64,000 bases of DNA from Halothece sp. PCC 7418 (GTDB lineage: Bacteria; Cyanobacteriota; Cyanobacteriia; Cyanobacteriales; Rubidibacteraceae): positions 248,001 through 312,000 of the forward strand of contig NC_019779.1 of assembly GCF_000317635.1 (NCBI RefSeq), read 5' to 3'. A model generated the notes under the pieces. That model was not told where the DNA came from and made no database searches. It saw nothing but the letters and a program-made list of their open reading frames with translations. Below are positions 8,861-18,847 of the stretch, in pieces (the stretch's first letter is position 1; each line of letters starts with the position of its first letter). A program made the translations under genes and the position numbers.

Positions 8861-9091
8861 GACCCTAATCCTCTTGTTAATGTTTTGCTCGCTTGGCTTC
8901 TGCTAAATTTTACATACTGTGAATCCATTTTTGAGGGAAAAAACATCAGGGATACAACAATAGATGCGATTGATCTTAACTTACTTTCATAATTTAAGTG
9001 GGTCAGTCCCAAATTTTTCTGTCCCTCTCCAGCACTAATCTAGTCATTTATTCTGTTCTTATGCAACCGATGGGAGTCTTTACTAAATCAT

Positions 9092-10303
9092 ATGTATGGT
9101 AGCCTGCACGAACTGGATCTCCGTAGTTTGTTAGAGTTGCTTGAACGTAGCCAAGCTACAGGACAACTCCTAATTCAAGCTGCTTCTGCCTTTTCCCCTT
9201 CTGATCTGGGGTCGCTCGCCTCAGAAGATCATTCCTTTTGGCTACTCTCTTTGAGTAACGGTCAAATCACTTATGCTGTTGATGGCAACCTGAGACAGTA
9301 CCAACGACTACAAGACTATCTCCGTCGCTATCAGGTGGAGACAGTAGTGGAACGTTTACCAAAAACCGACAGGGTTGCCTTACCTCGCAATTTTCTCCAA
9401 GCTACGGCAAGATCCTTACCCGAATATAACTATTTATGGGTTCTCCTCGAACATCATGTTTTGACAGCCACTCAAGGAAAGCAAATTCTTGAACATATTG
9501 TTCATGAAACCATGTTTGACTTATTGAGCCTGCAACAAGGGTTCTTTAGGTTTCAGAGTAACACTGTTGTCGAGCCTCAACTAACCACTCTTGAGATTAG
9601 TCCACTTTTAACGCAGGTGATGCGGGAACTTCAACAGTGGAAGCAACTTTCTCCTTACGTTACCTCTCCAGAACAGTGTCCGCTTCTCACGAAAAATCAT
9701 GAACTGAAACAAGCCCTAACGCCATCAGCCTATCGGAGTCTCGCTGTTGCTTGTCAAGGTGAACTTTCTTTACGACGAATTGCTCGTTATTTGAACAAAG
9801 ATTTACTGACGATTAGCCAAGCCCTCTACCCGTACATTCAACGGGGTTGGCTGCAAATGCTTGCGGAAGAAGAAGCCCTTCCCTCTCAATCGATTCAGGA
9901 GGCTTCTGCTACCACTAAGATGGTTTACATTGGTCAAGAAAATGAAGTCAGGGATCAGATAGAATATATTTTAAAGTCCAAGGGGTATCTCCCCATGATC
10001 ATTGATGATCCCATTGATGCACTGAGTATGATTGCGCGATCGCAGCCGAGCCTAGTGTTCTGCGCGTTAGAACTATCCACCTGGTCTGGGGAACAACTCA
10101 GCTACAGCTTGAGAAACCTTCCCACTTTAAGCCAAGTCCCGATCATTCTTGTCACGCCAGAAAATCCTGATCCGATCCGCTTAACTCGTGCTCAGCTTTT
10201 AGGAGTCACTGAGATTTTAGTGCCCCCGATTCAAGACTCAGATTTGCTTCATCTCTTAAGAACTCATCTGAACCCCAAAGATCAACAACATCAATTCCTT
10301 TGA
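9092..10303 (+). CDS. pilG: PatA/PilG-type response regulator
   Basis: This 403-residue protein starts with a DUF4388/PATAN-like domain (MYGSLHELDLRSLLELLERSQATGQLLIQA), has a helical middle region and ends with a receiver-like domain from about 275. The receiver is degenerate: where CheY proteins have the phospho-acceptor Asp in VFCALELS there is no Asp (LVFCALELSTWSG), and the acidic pocket is replaced by YIGQENEVRDQ, though the late VTPENP and PPIQDSD motifs remain. It is the first gene of a pilG-pilH-pilI-pilJ operon equivalent to slr1041-slr1044 of Synechocystis and hmpA-D of Nostoc. The likely role is as an output regulator of pilus extension polarity. Confidence 0.85.
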   Translation: MYGSLHELDLRSLLELLERSQATGQLLIQAASAFSPSDLGSLASEDHSFWLLSLSNGQITYAVDGNLRQYQRLQDYLRRYQVETVVERLPKTDRVALPRNFLQATARSLPEYNYLWVLLEHHVLTATQGKQILEHIVHETMFDLLSLQQGFFRFQSNTVVEPQLTTLEISPLLTQVMRELQQWKQLSPYVTSPEQCPLLTKNHELKQALTPSAYRSLAVACQGELSLRRIARYLNKDLLTISQALYPYIQRGWLQMLAEEEALPSQSIQEASATTKMVYIGQENEVRDQIEYILKSKGYLPMIIDDPIDALSMIARSQPSLVFCALELSTWSGEQLSYSLRNLPTLSQVPIILVTPENPDPIRLTRAQLLGVTEILVPPIQDSDLLHLLRTHLNPKDQQHQFL

Positions 10304-10426
10304 TCTCAAGGAAAGAATCGAGTTAAACTTTCTCAATCATAACGCTCCAAATTCCATTAAAATCAGATTGAAATTAACGATCAATCATCGTCATAATTTA
10401 AACCAGTAGTAAGGACAAAACAGGAA

Positions 10427-10798
10427 ATGAGTACGGTTTTAGTTGTTGAAGATAGCGTGACCCAGAGACAAATGATTTCCGATTTGCTCAAAGAGAGTGG
10501 GTTAAACGCATCAGTGATTAGTGTGGGTGATGGCGTGGAGGCTCTAGAGCAAATTCAAACGCAACCCCCCGATATCGTTGTTTTAGATATTGTGATGCCT
10601 CGCATGAATGGTTATGAAGTTTGCCGTCAAATTAAGACTGATCCCAACACCGAAAATGTCCCAGTAATCATGTGTTCTTCTAAAGGAGAAGAATTTGATA
10701 AATATTGGGGGATGAAACAAGGAGCAGATGCTTATATTGCTAAGCCTTTTGAACCTACCGAACTCATTGGTACAATTAAGCAATTGCTGAGGGGATAG
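10427..10798 (+). CDS. pilH: CheY-like response regulator PilH
   Basis: A single receiver domain of 123 residues with all key positions: acidic pair ED near 8-9 (VVEDSVTQ), phospho-acceptor D52 in VVLDIVMPRMNG, the Ser of MCSSKGEEFD and Lys of YIAKPFEP. It should be phosphorylated by the CheA-type kinase of the pilus taxis pathway, which is not in this window. The ATG at 10427 follows GGAA. It sits 123 bases after pilG and 12 bases before pilI. Confidence 0.92.
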   Translation: MSTVLVVEDSVTQRQMISDLLKESGLNASVISVGDGVEALEQIQTQPPDIVVLDIVMPRMNGYEVCRQIKTDPNTENVPVIMCSSKGEEFDKYWGMKQGADAYIAKPFEPTELIGTIKQLLRG

Positions 10799-10810
10799 AG
10801 TGCGAGTGTC

Positions 10811-11347
10811 ATGGTGAATCCAGCCGAATTCAACGAGCAAACCCCTTTCGGTGCAGAAGAAGATGATCTCGGTTCAGAAATCCAGTCATACGAACCGCCA
10901 GAAGGAGAACTACATTTACGACTGTACCTTCCTTCAGAAAGAGAACTTGCCATTCCAGCAACCGGAATTCGAGAAGTGGTCTCCCAATCTCCAAACTTAA
11001 TTACTCCCATTCCCAATGCTTCGGTTCTGCTTTTAGGAACAATGAATTTGCGAGGACAAGTCATTTGGGTTGCTGATCTCGGTAAATTTTTAGGAGATCC
11101 TGGAGTCTTAACCACTGAACGTTCAGAAATTCCTGTAATTACCATTGAAGACCAAGACATGATGATGGGATTGGCGGTGGAAAAAATTGCTGGGATGGAA
11201 TGGCTAGAACCAGAAGAATTGGAAGTAGCCAGTAACTTATCTGACGAAATGGCTCCTTTTATTCAAGGAGAATGGGAATGGGATCGTTCTTCCTTATTTT
11301 TACTCGATCCTTCAGCAATTCTGCGTTCAGCGCGGTGGGCTGCGTGA
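10811..11347 (+). CDS. pilI: CheW-type adaptor PilI
   Basis: A 178-residue CheW-domain protein that would couple the PilJ receptor to the CheA kinase. After an acidic N-terminal stretch of about 30 residues, the SH3-like CheW fold is visible in LHLRLYLPSERELAIPATGIREVV and in VLLLGTMNLRGQVIWVADLGKFLG, the most conserved CheW motif (NLRGxvipvvDL). It lies 12 bases after pilH, so the two are surely cotranscribed. The 129-base gap to pilJ is longer and may hold a second signal. Confidence 0.9.
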   Translation: MVNPAEFNEQTPFGAEEDDLGSEIQSYEPPEGELHLRLYLPSERELAIPATGIREVVSQSPNLITPIPNASVLLLGTMNLRGQVIWVADLGKFLGDPGVLTTERSEIPVITIEDQDMMMGLAVEKIAGMEWLEPEELEVASNLSDEMAPFIQGEWEWDRSSLFLLDPSAILRSARWAA

Positions 11348-11476
11348 ACCGAATAACAAAATTGGGAAGAAAACAGTCAATTTCTTGAGGAGAAAGTTAA
11401 GCTGGAGAAGCAGTCTTTACGCTCTTAAAAGTTCTAAAAATAATCTCTCCTAAAAAAGATATTATTCAATAGCCAG

Positions 11477-14155
11477 TTGGGAGGCACAACGGGAAATGGC
11501 ATCAAGTACAAAAAAAATCAACAAGAGTATGAGCGGGCGAAAACAGCTTATATCACAGCCAATTATGAAGAAGCTGCAGAGATTATTGAAAAGCTAGCGC
11601 AAGACTCGCCAGATGACCCTGAAATTTTGTTACTGCGAGGTCACATTTATTGCTATTTTCAAGATTTTGAAGCAGCTAAGGAACAATATAACTTAGTGAT
11701 TCAAAATACGGATAGTGAAGATTATGTTGAATGTGCATACTCAGGTTTAGAAACCGTTGATCAGTGGCAAAGTAGAGGAGGGGGGAATTTTACTTCTGCC
11801 TCAACTCAAGGAGGAACAGAAGCTAGGTCTGTTACCTCTGTTACCAATCGATCTGACTCAGAAGAAGATGTTACGGGAATTTGGTCGGAAGAAGAGGATT
11901 GGGAGTTTGAAGCGGATGAAGATGAACCGACAGGGGCTTTAGGTCATGATCAAGATCCGTTTTCCAATGCTGAGAGTGATCTGACAGGGATAGAAGAGCA
12001 ACCAGATCCCTTCACTGAGCTTTCAGAGGATGAAATGACTGCTGTTTCGGCTCTCAATGATGACTTTGATGATGAAGATGATGAAGAGGTAACCAATTTA
12101 GCTGAGTCAGAAGCTAACTCGCTCTACTCTGAGGAATTAGATCATTTTGGGAATCAATCTCAGACGGAAATCAATGGTTCAACTGATGGTGACCCAACCG
12201 ATGAGGATGAGCATCAAGAAAGTAAAGGAACTTTCCTCTTTCGTCCTCAAGATGATTCATCAGACGATGATCACACTGAGGGCAATTTGGTTGAAGAAGA
12301 ATTTGACTTTAGCCAGTACACGAATGAAGACTTCCTTGAAGAAGGAGAAGAGGAAGATGATGATGATGTTAATACTTTTGGTCATGGTAACACTGAGAAA
12401 ACGAAACAGTCCCCCCTTGGGAAGGAAGGGGCAACAGGTTCTTTAGCAGAAGAAGTTCCCTCTAGTTCTTTCTCCTTGCAACAGGAAGAGAAGACACCTC
12501 TCCAGAGTAAAGATCCCTCAGGTTCATCCCAAGAAGGGAAAGCAACACTCAGTGAAGAGAATCAAGGAAATAACGGTCAAGGTTTATTTACGAGTGCAAC
12601 CGAACAAGCACAAGAAGGTGCAGAATTATTTAGTGCCACTGAGACGCAAGGGACTGATTCCTCCTTTGATACCAACACTCAAGATAATGAACCGTTTGTT
12701 GAACAGGAACAAGGCTCACTTGCATTTTTAGAAAATGCTTCTTTAGCGAAAAAGCAACAAATTATTTCTGGCGCAGTGGGGATTGCCTCTGCGGTTGTGG
12801 TTGCTGTGGGCAGTTTTGCTGTCTCGACGGTGGGAGAAAATAAACCCAGCTTTTTTGGTAATTTAGCTCGCTCCACAGCAGTCGGGCTCGTCGGAGGTGC
12901 AGCCAGTGGTGCTATCACTTGGGTGATGGGCGGTGTTGTGGTCAAACAAGTGAAACGATCCACGGGTGATTTACAAGCCCAGCTTTATGCGGTGCAGCAA
13001 GGGAATTTAGAGGCGAAGGCAACGGTTTACTCTCAGGATGAGTTTGGACAGTTAGCGTCTGGCTTTAACCAGATGACGCGGGTGGTTTCAACGACGACCA
13101 ATGAAGCGCAACGGAAAGCACAAGAACAAGAACAAGCGAAAGAAGATTTACAGCGTCAGGTGATTCGCTTACTGGATGATGTAGAAGGGGCAGCACGGGG
13201 AGATTTAACGGTACAAGCTCAGGTCAGTGCTGACGTTTTAGGGGCGGTGGCGGATGCTTTTAACTTAACCATTCGCAGCTTACGGACGATTGTGCAACAG
13301 GTAAAAGAAGCAGCACGACAAGTGAACGAAGGAGCAGCAGAAAGTGCCTCCTTTGCGGGGGGATTATCGGAAGATGCCCTGCGTCAAGCGGAAGAGTTAG
13401 CGGTGAGTTTGAATTCAGCCCAAATGATGACCGAGTCCATTCAACGGGTTGCGGATAATGCAAAAGAGGCGGAATCCGTTGCTCGCACTGCTTCCGAAAC
13501 GGCTCTCAAAGGGGGGGAAGCGGTAGATAGTACGGTGGCTGGTATTTTGCAAATTCGAGAAACGGTTGCCCAAAGTACCCGTAAGGTAAAGCGTCTGGCG
13601 GAGTCCTCTCAAGAAATTTCTAAGATTGTTTCGGTCATTTCTCAGATTGCAACTCGGACTAACAACTTAGCATTAAACGCATCTATTGAGGCAGCCCGTG
13701 CGGGAGAAGCAGGACGCGGTTTCGCGGTGATTGCCGATGAAGTGCGACAGTTAGCGGATCGTTCTACGAAATCGTTGCGGGAAATTGAAAAGATTGTACT
13801 GCAAATTCAAAGTGAAACCAGTTCGGTGATGATTGCGATGGAAGAGGGAACACAACAGGTGATTGAAGGAACGGAACGGGCGGAACAGGCGAAAAATGCG
13901 CTAGAGGATATTATTCAGGTATCGAACCGTATTGACTCCCTGGTACAATCGATTACCGCAGACACCGTTGAACAATCGGAAACGGCGCAATCAGTGGCTC
14001 AGGTGATGCAATCAGTGGAGATGACAGCCCAAGGAACGTCCCAAGAATCCCAGCAGGTTTCCACAGCACTGCAAAATCTGGTAAGTTTAGCGGGGGATCT
14101 TCTGGCTTCGGTGGAACGATTCCGCGTTAATCCTGAAGATGAGCAGAATAACTAG
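11477..14155 (+). CDS. pilJ: Methyl-accepting chemotaxis protein PilJ (start region frameshifted)
   Basis: The long frame encodes: a TPR-like segment near residues 12-75; a long acidic, low-complexity linker to about 400; two hydrophobic stretches (about 430-450 and 465-490); a HAMP-like region; and a full MA signalling domain with the tip [40 protein letters not shown]. No GAF domain is seen, so it is PilJ-like rather than PixJ-like. The only start in this frame is a TTG at 11477 without a ribosome binding site. An ATG at 11496, 11 bases after GGAGG, is one frame off; adding one A to the A8 run at 11510-11517 gives [16 protein letters not shown]. The true start is therefore probably 11496, with a frameshift, slippage or sequence error. 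Confidence 0.85.
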   Translation: MGGTTGNGIKYKKNQQEYERAKTAYITANYEEAAEIIEKLAQDSPDDPEILLLRGHIYCYFQDFEAAKEQYNLVIQNTDSEDYVECAYSGLETVDQWQSRGGGNFTSASTQGGTEARSVTSVTNRSDSEEDVTGIWSEEEDWEFEADEDEPTGALGHDQDPFSNAESDLTGIEEQPDPFTELSEDEMTAVSALNDDFDDEDDEEVTNLAESEANSLYSEELDHFGNQSQTEINGSTDGDPTDEDEHQESKGTFLFRPQDDSSDDDHTEGNLVEEEFDFSQYTNEDFLEEGEEEDDDDVNTFGHGNTEKTKQSPLGKEGATGSLAEEVPSSSFSLQQEEKTPLQSKDPSGSSQEGKATLSEENQGNNGQGLFTSATEQAQEGAELFSATETQGTDSSFDTNTQDNEPFVEQEQGSLAFLENASLAKKQQIISGAVGIASAVVVAVGSFAVSTVGENKPSFFGNLARSTAVGLVGGAASGAITWVMGGVVVKQVKRSTGDLQAQLYAVQQGNLEAKATVYSQDEFGQLASGFNQMTRVVSTTTNEAQRKAQEQEQAKEDLQRQVIRLLDDVEGAARGDLTVQAQVSADVLGAVADAFNLTIRSLRTIVQQVKEAARQVNEGAAESASFAGGLSEDALRQAEELAVSLNSAQMMTESIQRVADNAKEAESVARTASETALKGGEAVDSTVAGILQIRETVAQSTRKVKRLAESSQEISKIVSVISQIATRTNNLALNASIEAARAGEAGRGFAVIADEVRQLADRSTKSLREIEKIVLQIQSETSSVMIAMEEGTQQVIEGTERAEQAKNALEDIIQVSNRIDSLVQSITADTVEQSETAQSVAQVMQSVEMTAQGTSQESQQVSTALQNLVSLAGDLLASVERFRVNPEDEQNN

Positions 14156-14160
14156 GCAAG

Positions 14161-14949
14161 ATGACGTTGAAAACTGGGCTTGGGTCATGGCTGCAACGGG
14201 TTTTAGCAGCCCTACTCTTGGGAGGACAAATCCTCTTACACTTGCAGCCCCACAAAATTCACCGTCGTAACACTTTGGAGCAAATGGCGGTGGTCGGTCC
14301 GGATTCTCTCCTTATTGCTTTAATTACGGCAAGTTTTGTCGGGATGGTGTTTACCATTCAGGTGGCGAGGGAGTTTATTAATTTTGGTGCAGGAACTGCT
14401 GTGGGAGGGGTTCTCGCGATCGCGCTGACGAGAGAACTGGCCCCGGTGTTAACCGCCGTTGTCATTGCAGGACGAGTGGGATCAGCATTTGCTGCGGAAA
14501 TTGGCACAATGCAAGTAACGGAACAAATTGATGCCCTTTATATTTTAAAGACCGATCCCATTAAATACTTAGTTGTTCCCCGCATCATTGCTTGTTGTAC
14601 CATGCTGCCAATTCTGACAATTTTATCTTTAATTACAGGGATGGCAGGAGGATTACTAATTTCGACCACGATTTATAATATTTCAGATACGGTCTTTTTA
14701 GATTCAGCACGGAACTTTTTAGGGTTATGGGATCTCGTCAGCGCGATTATCAAAGCCAGCGTTTTTGGGGCGTTAATTGCCATTATCGGTTGTAATTGGG
14801 GATTAACAACCACAGGTGGGGCAAAAGGTGTGGGACAATCCACAACAACAGCAGTGGTCACGGCACTATTAGCGATTTTTATCGCGAATTTTGTCTTATC
14901 TTGGCTAATGTTTCAAGGGTCAGGCAGTGCGTTCCAAGGCGTTTCGTGA
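14161..14949 (+). CDS. mlaE: MlaE-family lipid ABC transporter permease (Ycf63-like)
   Basis: A 262-residue MlaE permease. The family motifs are LIALITASFVGMVFTIQVAREF, the EQIDALY loop after ELAPVLTAVVIAGRVGSAFAAEIGTMQVTEQIDAL, and the C-terminal GAKGVGQSTTTAVV segment. These permeases move phospholipid or another lipid between inner and outer membranes with MlaF- and MCE-type partners, neither of which is seen nearby. The gene begins five bases after pilJ. The same order, pilJ then this permease, is known from Synechocystis (slr1044-slr1045), where slr1045 has been tied to acid tolerance, so coexpression with motility genes looks conserved. Confidence 0.88.
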   Translation: MTLKTGLGSWLQRVLAALLLGGQILLHLQPHKIHRRNTLEQMAVVGPDSLLIALITASFVGMVFTIQVAREFINFGAGTAVGGVLAIALTRELAPVLTAVVIAGRVGSAFAAEIGTMQVTEQIDALYILKTDPIKYLVVPRIIACCTMLPILTILSLITGMAGGLLISTTIYNISDTVFLDSARNFLGLWDLVSAIIKASVFGALIAIIGCNWGLTTTGGAKGVGQSTTTAVVTALLAIFIANFVLSWLMFQGSGSAFQGVS

Positions 14950-14988
14950 GATCATAGAAAAAAAGACTATGAACAAGGTTTATTGATT

Positions 14989-15414
14989 ATGACATCATCC
15001 ACTTCAAGCCAACAGACGGTTACTCTCTCTCCAGACTATCGTTTATCTGTTGCTATTTTCGCCATTGGTCTGGTTTTTATTTTTCTCGGGAATTCCCTTT
15101 TATTGGGAAGTAAACTCTTTTCTGTAATTGCGATTATTTTGGGAATTATTATTAGTCTGTTTTCATTTTTCCTGATGTTGCAAACAGTCATTATTCGCTT
15201 GCAATTTACGGAAACGTCTCTTGATGTCTATCGTTCAGAAAAAAGAATTCGTCAATTTCCTTATAGTGATTGGTTAAATTGGGAATTTTTTTGGCAACCT
15301 GTTCCCATTTTGTTCTATTTTCGAGAAGTGAAAAGTATTCATTTTGTTCCTTTTTTATTTAACCCGAAACAACTCAAGCAGTGCTTAGAAGAAAAAGTTA
15401 ATCTCCAAAAGTAA
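14989..15414 (+). CDS. DUF3119 membrane protein
   Basis: A protein of 141 residues (from the ATG at 14989; a TTG six bases earlier is possible) with two N-terminal membrane helices (about 20-65) and a soluble part containing VYRSEKRIRQFPYSDWLNWEFFW and REVKSIHFVPFLFNPKQL. These match the cyanobacterial/plastid DUF3119 family, whose function is not established. It is followed after 64 bases by a DUF3086 gene, a pairing I recall from other cyanobacteria. The short spacer at 15434-15465 holds a few heptamer units. Confidence 0.8.
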   Translation: MTSSTSSQQTVTLSPDYRLSVAIFAIGLVFIFLGNSLLLGSKLFSVIAIILGIIISLFSFFLMLQTVIIRLQFTETSLDVYRSEKRIRQFPYSDWLNWEFFWQPVPILFYFREVKSIHFVPFLFNPKQLKQCLEEKVNLQK

Positions 15415-15478
15415 TATAGCAGTTCTCAATCTCATAACAAAGAACAAAGAACAATGAACCAATAACACAATATAATTT

Positions 15479-16549
15479 ATGTCAAAAGAAGACTCAAACG
15501 CAGTTGATCAACAGCGAAAAAAACTACATGAACAAGCCCTATTACAAGGAGAAAAACAGGCATCTCCAGAAGGGAAATTAAAGGCGGATTTAGAACAGTT
15601 AGAAGCCCAAAAAACGCAATTAAAACAAGAAATTAAAGCCTTAGAAGCCCAAAAACAGCAACGGATTGCTGAGGAAACTACTGCCATTAAAAGCGCGATC
15701 GCGCAAATGGTGGAAGATGGAGTGAAAGAACTAGAAGAAAAACGCCAAAATTTGCAACAATCGGTGGAACAATTAGAACGACGGCGCGATCGCGCAGCCG
15801 AAGAAATGCGGACGACTTTTGCTGGTGTTTCTCAAGAACTGGCGGTGCGTGTGCAAGGTTTCAAAGACTATTTAGTGGGAAGTTTACAAGATTTAGCCGT
15901 AGCAGCCGAACAACTGGATTTACCCAGTTTAGAAGAACCAGCTGTAGAAGAAAATCCCCTCCCCACAACCCCACCCCCAGAAGAGAAAAAACCCTCACCG
16001 CAGTTTGCACAGCAGGAATGGCAAGAAGAAGCCCGACAAATTCGGACATTACTGGATCAGTATCGCGCCTTTCCCGACTACTATGGCCCCCCTTGGCAAT
16101 TAAGACGGACGTTTGAACCGATTCATGCCGATCGCGCTCAGGAATGGTTTTTTACCCTCGCAGGGAGAGGAGCAATTCCTACCATGGGGAGTCGCTTACA
16201 GAATATTTTAGTCGCTTCTGCAATTATTGCCGTGTTGCGAGAACTCTATGGAGAACAGTTACGAACTCTTGTGTTAGCTGATTCCCCCGAACGGTTGGGA
16301 GAATGGCGACGGGGTTTACAAGACTGCTTAGGCATTTCTCGCAGTGATTTTGGACCGAATCGGGGAGTTGTCTTGTTTGAAAGCCCAGAAGCACTGATTC
16401 AGAGAGCAGATCGGATTGTGGAAGATGAAGATCTACCGTTGATTATTATTGATCAAAGTGAAAATGAAGTCGATCTTTCATTACTCCAGTTTCCCCTCTG
16501 GTTAGCTTTTGCCAAAGATTTTCAAGACTCCCCTAGTTATGACTTTTAA
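15479..16549 (+). CDS. DUF3086 protein with N-terminal coiled coil
   Basis: A 356-residue protein. Residues about 25-115 form a charged coiled coil (LEQLEAQKTQLKQEIKALEAQ and onward). A Pro/Glu-rich hinge follows near 150-170, then a C-terminal globular DUF3086 domain with RTLLDQYRAFPDYYGPPWQLRRTFEP and GRGAIPTMGSRLQN. The family is restricted to cyanobacteria and its function is unknown. No signal peptide or membrane segment is present, so it is probably cytoplasmic. It ends convergent with the CSP41-like gene. Confidence 0.82.
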   Translation: MSKEDSNAVDQQRKKLHEQALLQGEKQASPEGKLKADLEQLEAQKTQLKQEIKALEAQKQQRIAEETTAIKSAIAQMVEDGVKELEEKRQNLQQSVEQLERRRDRAAEEMRTTFAGVSQELAVRVQGFKDYLVGSLQDLAVAAEQLDLPSLEEPAVEENPLPTTPPPEEKKPSPQFAQQEWQEEARQIRTLLDQYRAFPDYYGPPWQLRRTFEPIHADRAQEWFFTLAGRGAIPTMGSRLQNILVASAIIAVLRELYGEQLRTLVLADSPERLGEWRRGLQDCLGISRSDFGPNRGVVLFESPEALIQRADRIVEDEDLPLIIIDQSENEVDLSLLQFPLWLAFAKDFQDSPSYDF

Positions 16550-16641
16550 CCAAGGAAAACAACAGACTTAATCAGAAAAAAGAGTCATGAAATCTCTCCC
16601 CCCCATCTCCCGATATCCCCAGCGCTATATCTAGTAGTCTT

Positions 16642-17577
16642 TCAAAAAGCAGAAAGAATCTGATCATCAAGGGAAAAATCAATGTCGGCTTCGTGACGAT
16701 TGCTGGCGAGATAATCTTTTTCAAATGATTCTTTTAAGCCACTAATCAGATCATATTGAGGTTGCCAGTCTAAATCCGTTTTTGCTTTACTAATATCGGC
16801 AAAAAAGTGCTGCATTCTTAAGGGAAAGGGTTTCTTTTTACCAAAGTCAAAATCTTTAGGGTTGTAATGAACTAACTTTAAATCTTCAGGAGATTTCCCC
16901 ACTGCCTTGGCGCAAGCGCGAGCGATACCATTGAAGGTAACATAACGCTCACCCGAAATATTATAAACTTGGGCTAAGGCTTTTTTATTGCCTAAAATGG
17001 ATGCCATGGCATGGGCTAAATCTTGGACATGACCCAATTGAGTAATATGTTCTCCATGACCTGGAATGGGAATCGCGCGATCGCGCAGAATACGATCAAA
17101 AAACCACGCTTCTAAATCATTATAATTCCCAGCACCATAAATATAAACAGGGCGCACTGAAGTCCAAGGAACGCCCATTTCACTTAAATAAGTTTCAGTA
17201 TCATGTTTTCCTTTGTGGCGACTTTTGGGGTCAATGGCATCCGCTTCATAATGAGGCATTTGATCGGATTTTAAATAAACCCCAGCCGAACTCACATAAA
17301 CAAAATGTTGGATTTGATCCTTAAATAATTCAATTAAGGGTTGAGTATCACTTAACTCCCGTCCATTGTTATCAAAAATAGCATCAAAACTTTCCTTGGC
17401 CAGTTGATCTTTCAGTTGATCAGTATCCTTTCTATCGCCATGAACTTCTCTCACTCCCTCTACTGGAGAGGGGTTATTCCCGCGATTAAATAGGGTCACT
17501 TCATGTCCTTGTTCCACTAAAATTTTAGTGAGGGCAACGCCAATAAAGCGGGTTCCACCCATAATTAAAATCCGCAT
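16642..17577 (-). CDS. NAD-dependent epimerase/dehydratase-fold protein, CSP41-like
   Basis: An extended short-chain dehydrogenase fold of 311 residues with the Rossmann motif MGGTRFIG at the N-terminus and an SSAGVY segment near 105. In place of the usual YxxxK catalytic pair there is KGKHDTE, as in the plastid RNA-binding proteins CSP41a/b and their cyanobacterial homologues. A ribosome- or RNA-associated role is therefore more likely than sugar epimerisation. I start it at the ATG at 17577 because AAGGGAGA lies about eight bases upstream; a start at 17598 would add seven residues ahead of the Rossmann strand and overlap that site. Confidence 0.8.
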   Translation of the reverse strand: MRILIMGGTRFIGVALTKILVEQGHEVTLFNRGNNPSPVEGVREVHGDRKDTDQLKDQLAKESFDAIFDNNGRELSDTQPLIELFKDQIQHFVYVSSAGVYLKSDQMPHYEADAIDPKSRHKGKHDTETYLSEMGVPWTSVRPVYIYGAGNYNDLEAWFFDRILRDRAIPIPGHGEHITQLGHVQDLAHAMASILGNKKALAQVYNISGERYVTFNGIARACAKAVGKSPEDLKLVHYNPKDFDFGKKKPFPLRMQHFFADISKAKTDLDWQPQYDLISGLKESFEKDYLASNRHEADIDFSLDDQILSAF

Positions 17578-17720
17578 CGCAATTTCTCCCTTGAACAAAA
17601 GTAATTATTGTTTTATTCTCTCATTTTTTTCCAATGGTAAGGAATAGTCATCCCAAAACCAAGGCAAGCTGGAGAATTACGCCTTCTGTCTGAGCTTTAC
17701 TTTTGTGACGATTGGTTAAG

Positions 17721-18248
17721 ATGAGAAATAATATTGTGATCACTCATCTCGCTGCTAGTCAACCGATGCAACCCACTTATTATCTCAGTAAGAAACGACA
17801 GCCTTGGTGGAGACGAAAACTCCGCTATCTTTACCTGCGGATTATTCGGTTACGCAGTACCACTCCCGCGATCGCGCGGGGGTTAGCAACGGGGGTCTTT
17901 GCGGGCTTATTTCCCTTTTTTGGGGCGCAAACGATTCTAGGGATTTTCCTAGCAGTTTTAGTGCGAGGGAATAAGTTAACGGCAGCCGTTGGGACTTGGA
18001 TTAGTAACCCCCTCACCTATGTTCCCATTTATTTATTTAACTTCAAAGTGGGACAAAGACTGCTCGGAACTTATGATTTATCAACTGATGTCGATTGGAC
18101 ATCAAGTGCAGAATTACTGCAAGCAGGACAAGCCTTTGCGGTAACCTTACTGTTAGGTTGCACTGTTGTCGGCGCGATCGCGGCTATTCTTGCTTATTGC
18201 CTTGGTTTATGGCTCATTCCTCGCCTCAGAAACCAGTCTAAATCCTAA
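17721..18248 (+). CDS. DUF2062 membrane protein
   Basis: A 175-residue protein with the DUF2062 signature: [56 protein letters not shown], then a final hydrophobic helix pair. It is basic at the N-terminus ([15 protein letters not shown]) and has three or four membrane segments. The function of the family is unknown. The start could be the ATG at 17721 or a later ATG at 17766; a TTG at 17712 is less likely. It precedes pyrR by 23 bases, so the two may be cotranscribed. Confidence 0.82.
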   Translation: MRNNIVITHLAASQPMQPTYYLSKKRQPWWRRKLRYLYLRIIRLRSTTPAIARGLATGVFAGLFPFFGAQTILGIFLAVLVRGNKLTAAVGTWISNPLTYVPIYLFNFKVGQRLLGTYDLSTDVDWTSSAELLQAGQAFAVTLLLGCTVVGAIAAILAYCLGLWLIPRLRNQSKS

Positions 18249-18271
18249 GTTTAGGAATTCTTATCGTTCTT

Positions 18272-18799
18272 ATGAAAGTCATTGAAATTTTATCCGCAGC
18301 AGAAATTAGACGGTCAATCACGCGATTAGCGTCACAACTTCTGGAAAAAGCCAGCACTCCCTCAAAACTAATCTTGTTAGGGATTCATACGCGCGGGGTT
18401 CCTCTGGCTCAACGCCTCGCCGAACAAATCGAAACCTTAGAAGGAATTACCGTTCCCGTTGGCGCGTTAGACATTACCTTTTATCGGGATGATCTTGACC
18501 AAATCAAAACCCGCACCCCAGCCAGAACTGATATCCCCTTTGATTTAACGGATAAAATTGTCGTTTTAGTAGATGATGTCATTTATAAAGGTCGTACCGC
18601 ACGCGCTGCCCTGAATGCTGTCACCGAATATGGACGACCTGAAGCAATCTGGTTAGTTGTCTTAGTTGATCGTGGACATCGACAACTCCCCATTCATCCC
18701 GATTTTACTGGCAAAAAACTGCCCACCGCTAGTGAAGAACAAGTCAAAGTTTATCTAGAAGCCCTGGATGACAGAGATGCAGTGGAATTAAGCAAGTGA
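18272..18799 (+). CDS. pyrR: PyrR, uracil phosphoribosyltransferase / pyrimidine regulator
   Basis: A 175-residue type I phosphoribosyltransferase. The PRPP-binding loop is [18 protein letters not shown] (near 100-117), and [17 protein letters not shown] and [10 protein letters not shown] are PyrR hallmarks, the last being specific to this family. PyrR in Gram-positive bacteria binds pyr mRNA and also makes UMP from uracil; in cyanobacteria no pyr attenuator is visible next to the gene, so the enzymatic role is the safer assignment. It is convergent with the hps pseudopilin genes. Confidence 0.9.
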   Translation: MKVIEILSAAEIRRSITRLASQLLEKASTPSKLILLGIHTRGVPLAQRLAEQIETLEGITVPVGALDITFYRDDLDQIKTRTPARTDIPFDLTDKIVVLVDDVIYKGRTARAALNAVTEYGRPEAIWLVVLVDRGHRQLPIHPDFTGKKLPTASEEQVKVYLEALDDRDAVELSK

Positions 18800-18847
18800 C
18801 ATCTCCCCTGGTGAACTTCGTTAGAGCCAGACGGGGCGTTTAGGATT

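Noticed and set aside
18799-18847. Terminator between pyrR and the hps genes
   Set aside because: CCCC...GGGG pairing exists but with bulges and no proper T-run, so I did not list it.
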